This document shows, in pieces, positions 4,551-5,369 of a DNA stretch of 5,369 nt. The position numbers were made by a program, and so were the translations under genes. Source of the DNA: Candidatus Pacearchaeota archaeon CG10_big_fil_rev_8_21_14_0_10_32_14 (GTDB lineage: Archaea > Nanobdellota > Nanobdellia > Pacearchaeales > GW2011-AR1). The stretch is taken from NCBI GenBank assembly GCA_002763085.1, contig PFCY01000002.1:1-5369 (forward strand). The letters run 5' to 3'. Position 1 is the stretch's first letter. Each line of letters starts with the position of its first letter. Below the pieces are notes generated by a model, which was not told the origin of the DNA, ran no database searches, and was given only the letters and a program-made list of their open reading frames with translations.

Positions 4551-5192
4551 ATGGCAAAGATTATAAAACTCCCTTTTATTGGGTTTATAATGATAAGTGA
4601 AGGTAAAATTAACACTGCTAAAGAGATATATTCAAAACTGCGTAAATGGAATGTCGCCAATTCTACATTAACAAATTACTTCAATAAAAACCCTAAAAAT
4701 GATAATGCAGATATAGTTTTAATAAAAGTAATATTAATAGACTCACTATATAAGTCTAATCTCAAAAATCAGATTGATGTTGCTGAGCACATAATAAAGA
4801 TTAAAAATCTTGATGAGTTATTAAAACAAGGCTCTCCTTTGGCAGTAGAAAAAATATCTAATTGCGTGGGAAAAAACCTTTTATCTTTCGCAAGTAAATT
4901 CGGCCATTTTCACAATAAAAATAAATATCCCATCTATGACAAATATGTCTGCATCGCTCTAAATAAATTAAATGGCTGGAAAGACAACAGAACATTTTCA
5001 AATTTCTTAGAAGGTATAGAGAAATTTAGAAAGGAAAACTCATTAACTGGAGTTAATTTTGAGGATATTGATAAATATCTCTGGCTTTATGGTCTTTTGT
5101 TAAGACTAAACTCTGGAAAGAAAGATGTAAATAAAGAGATTTATACTTTCTATATGGATAATAAGCTTAAATTTGAGAGGTTACTTAATTAA
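4551..5192 (+). CDS. HhH-GPD glycosylase-like protein, possible defence cargo
   Basis: Starting at ATG 4551 the protein is 213 aa. A TTG at 4542 would add three residues but lies upstream of the predicted transcription start, and an internal ATG at 4590 is also possible. Using the TTG-based numbering, the key stretch is about 105-145: VGKNLLSFASKF, then YPIYDKYVCIALNKLNGW. This parallels the HhH-GPD pattern GVGRKTA...VDTHVxRVxxRLG, placing K111 and D133 at the catalytic Lys and Asp positions. SFASK...PIYD proteins are familiar to me from genomic islands, but their activity is not established in what I know. The rest is mostly helical. A base-excision or base-modification role on DNA is inference. 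There is no iron-sulphur cysteine cluster. Confidence 0.75.
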   Translation: MAKIIKLPFIGFIMISEGKINTAKEIYSKLRKWNVANSTLTNYFNKNPKNDNADIVLIKVILIDSLYKSNLKNQIDVAEHIIKIKNLDELLKQGSPLAVEKISNCVGKNLLSFASKFGHFHNKNKYPIYDKYVCIALNKLNGWKDNRTFSNFLEGIEKFRKENSLTGVNFEDIDKYLWLYGLLLRLNSGKKDVNKEIYTFYMDNKLKFERLLN

Positions 5193-5193
5193 A

Positions 5194-5319
5194 ATGGAAT
5201 TAGTTAATTTAAAGAAAAATTATTACACTTTTCTTGACAGTAAAGCAAAGTCTATATCAAACAAACTATCCAGGAATGAACATATAACCCAAGAAATATG
5301 GCTCTTCTCCCAATGTTGA
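5194..5319 (+). CDS. Short ORF downstream of the glycosylase-like gene
   Basis: A 41-aa reading frame begins one nucleotide after the preceding stop codon, so it would be cotranscribed. It starts MELVNLKKNYYTFLDSK and ends WLFSQC. A weak SD-like GAGAGG (5175-5180) lies 13 nt upstream. The composition is plausible for a protein, but the length is too small to judge. It may be a genuine small protein, the truncated start of a longer gene, or chance. Confidence 0.35.
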   Translation: MELVNLKKNYYTFLDSKAKSISNKLSRNEHITQEIWLFSQC

Positions 5320-5337
5320 ATAAATAGAAAAGCTGAC

Positions 5338-5345
5338 TTATATAA
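5338..5345 (+). promoter_or_regulatory. TATA box of a gene beyond the right edge
   Basis: TTATATAA, within an ATA-rich run and preceded by GAAAAGC, is a strong archaeal promoter match. Transcription would begin near 5367, so the gene it drives lies outside the window. The ATG at 5356 falls before that point and is probably not its start. Confidence 0.5.
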
Positions 5346-5369
5346 ATATAGGATTATGAGAGCCTATAA

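Larger units (their letters stand above)
1831..5369. mobile_element. Left end of a second, larger integrated element (partial)
   Basis: An integrase gene starts 55 nt beyond a tRNA-derived attachment copy and points inward, the usual arrangement at the tRNA-proximal end of an archaeal integrative element. The following genes are unrelated small or hypothetical proteins, typical cargo. No further copy of the tRNA half is seen up to the right edge, so the far end and true extent lie outside. Confidence 0.45.

Noticed and set aside
5356..5369. Start of a partial gene at ATG 5356
   Set aside because: It falls before the transcription start expected from the TATA box at 5338-5345 and only a few codons are visible.

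Overview
This is an AT-rich window that reads as archaeal. The tRNA gene has no encoded CCA and carries an 18-nt intron at 37/38 with a bulge-helix-bulge splice site. Several genes have a TATA box centred about 26 nt before the ATG, as in leaderless archaeal transcripts. The integrase is of a kind I associate from memory with small-genome (DPANN-type) archaea; that assignment is recall, not a search result.

Left part (1-631): no credible protein gene. It holds GC-rich structured islands in AT-rich DNA. One is a hairpin system at 24-70. Another is a three-way-junction fold at 103-197. Three copies of a covarying hairpin unit (117-161, 373-416, 426-470) point to an unidentified structured RNA family on the + strand.

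Middle (632-1878): an intron-containing tRNA-Arg(GCG) is followed, with no gap, by a two-gene minus-strand operon. The promoter-proximal gene encodes an AbrB/DUF2080-like domain fused to a nucleotidyltransferase; the second encodes an 87-aa helical protein. A 22-bp palindrome lies between the operon's TATA box and its start codon. At 1831-1878 there is a second, diverged copy of the tRNA 3' half, including the end of the intron. The 1,153-bp interval between the copies therefore looks like a minimal integrated element with no integrase of its own. The displaced tRNA half pairs better with the resident 5' half than the current 3' half does, so the tRNA may be a chimera made by integration.

Right part (1879-5369): a tyrosine-recombinase integrase begins 55 nt past the displaced tRNA half and points away from it, as expected for the end of a second, larger element whose far end is outside the window. 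Its cargo is a membrane-anchored hypothetical protein, a convergent hypothetical protein, a divergent protein with a helix-hairpin-helix (HhH)-GPD glycosylase-like Lys/Asp signature, a 41-aa ORF and a promoter running off the right edge. The suggested model is two nested elements at one tRNA: an older integrase-bearing one, and a later small one that could have been mobilised in trans by the neighbour's integrase.
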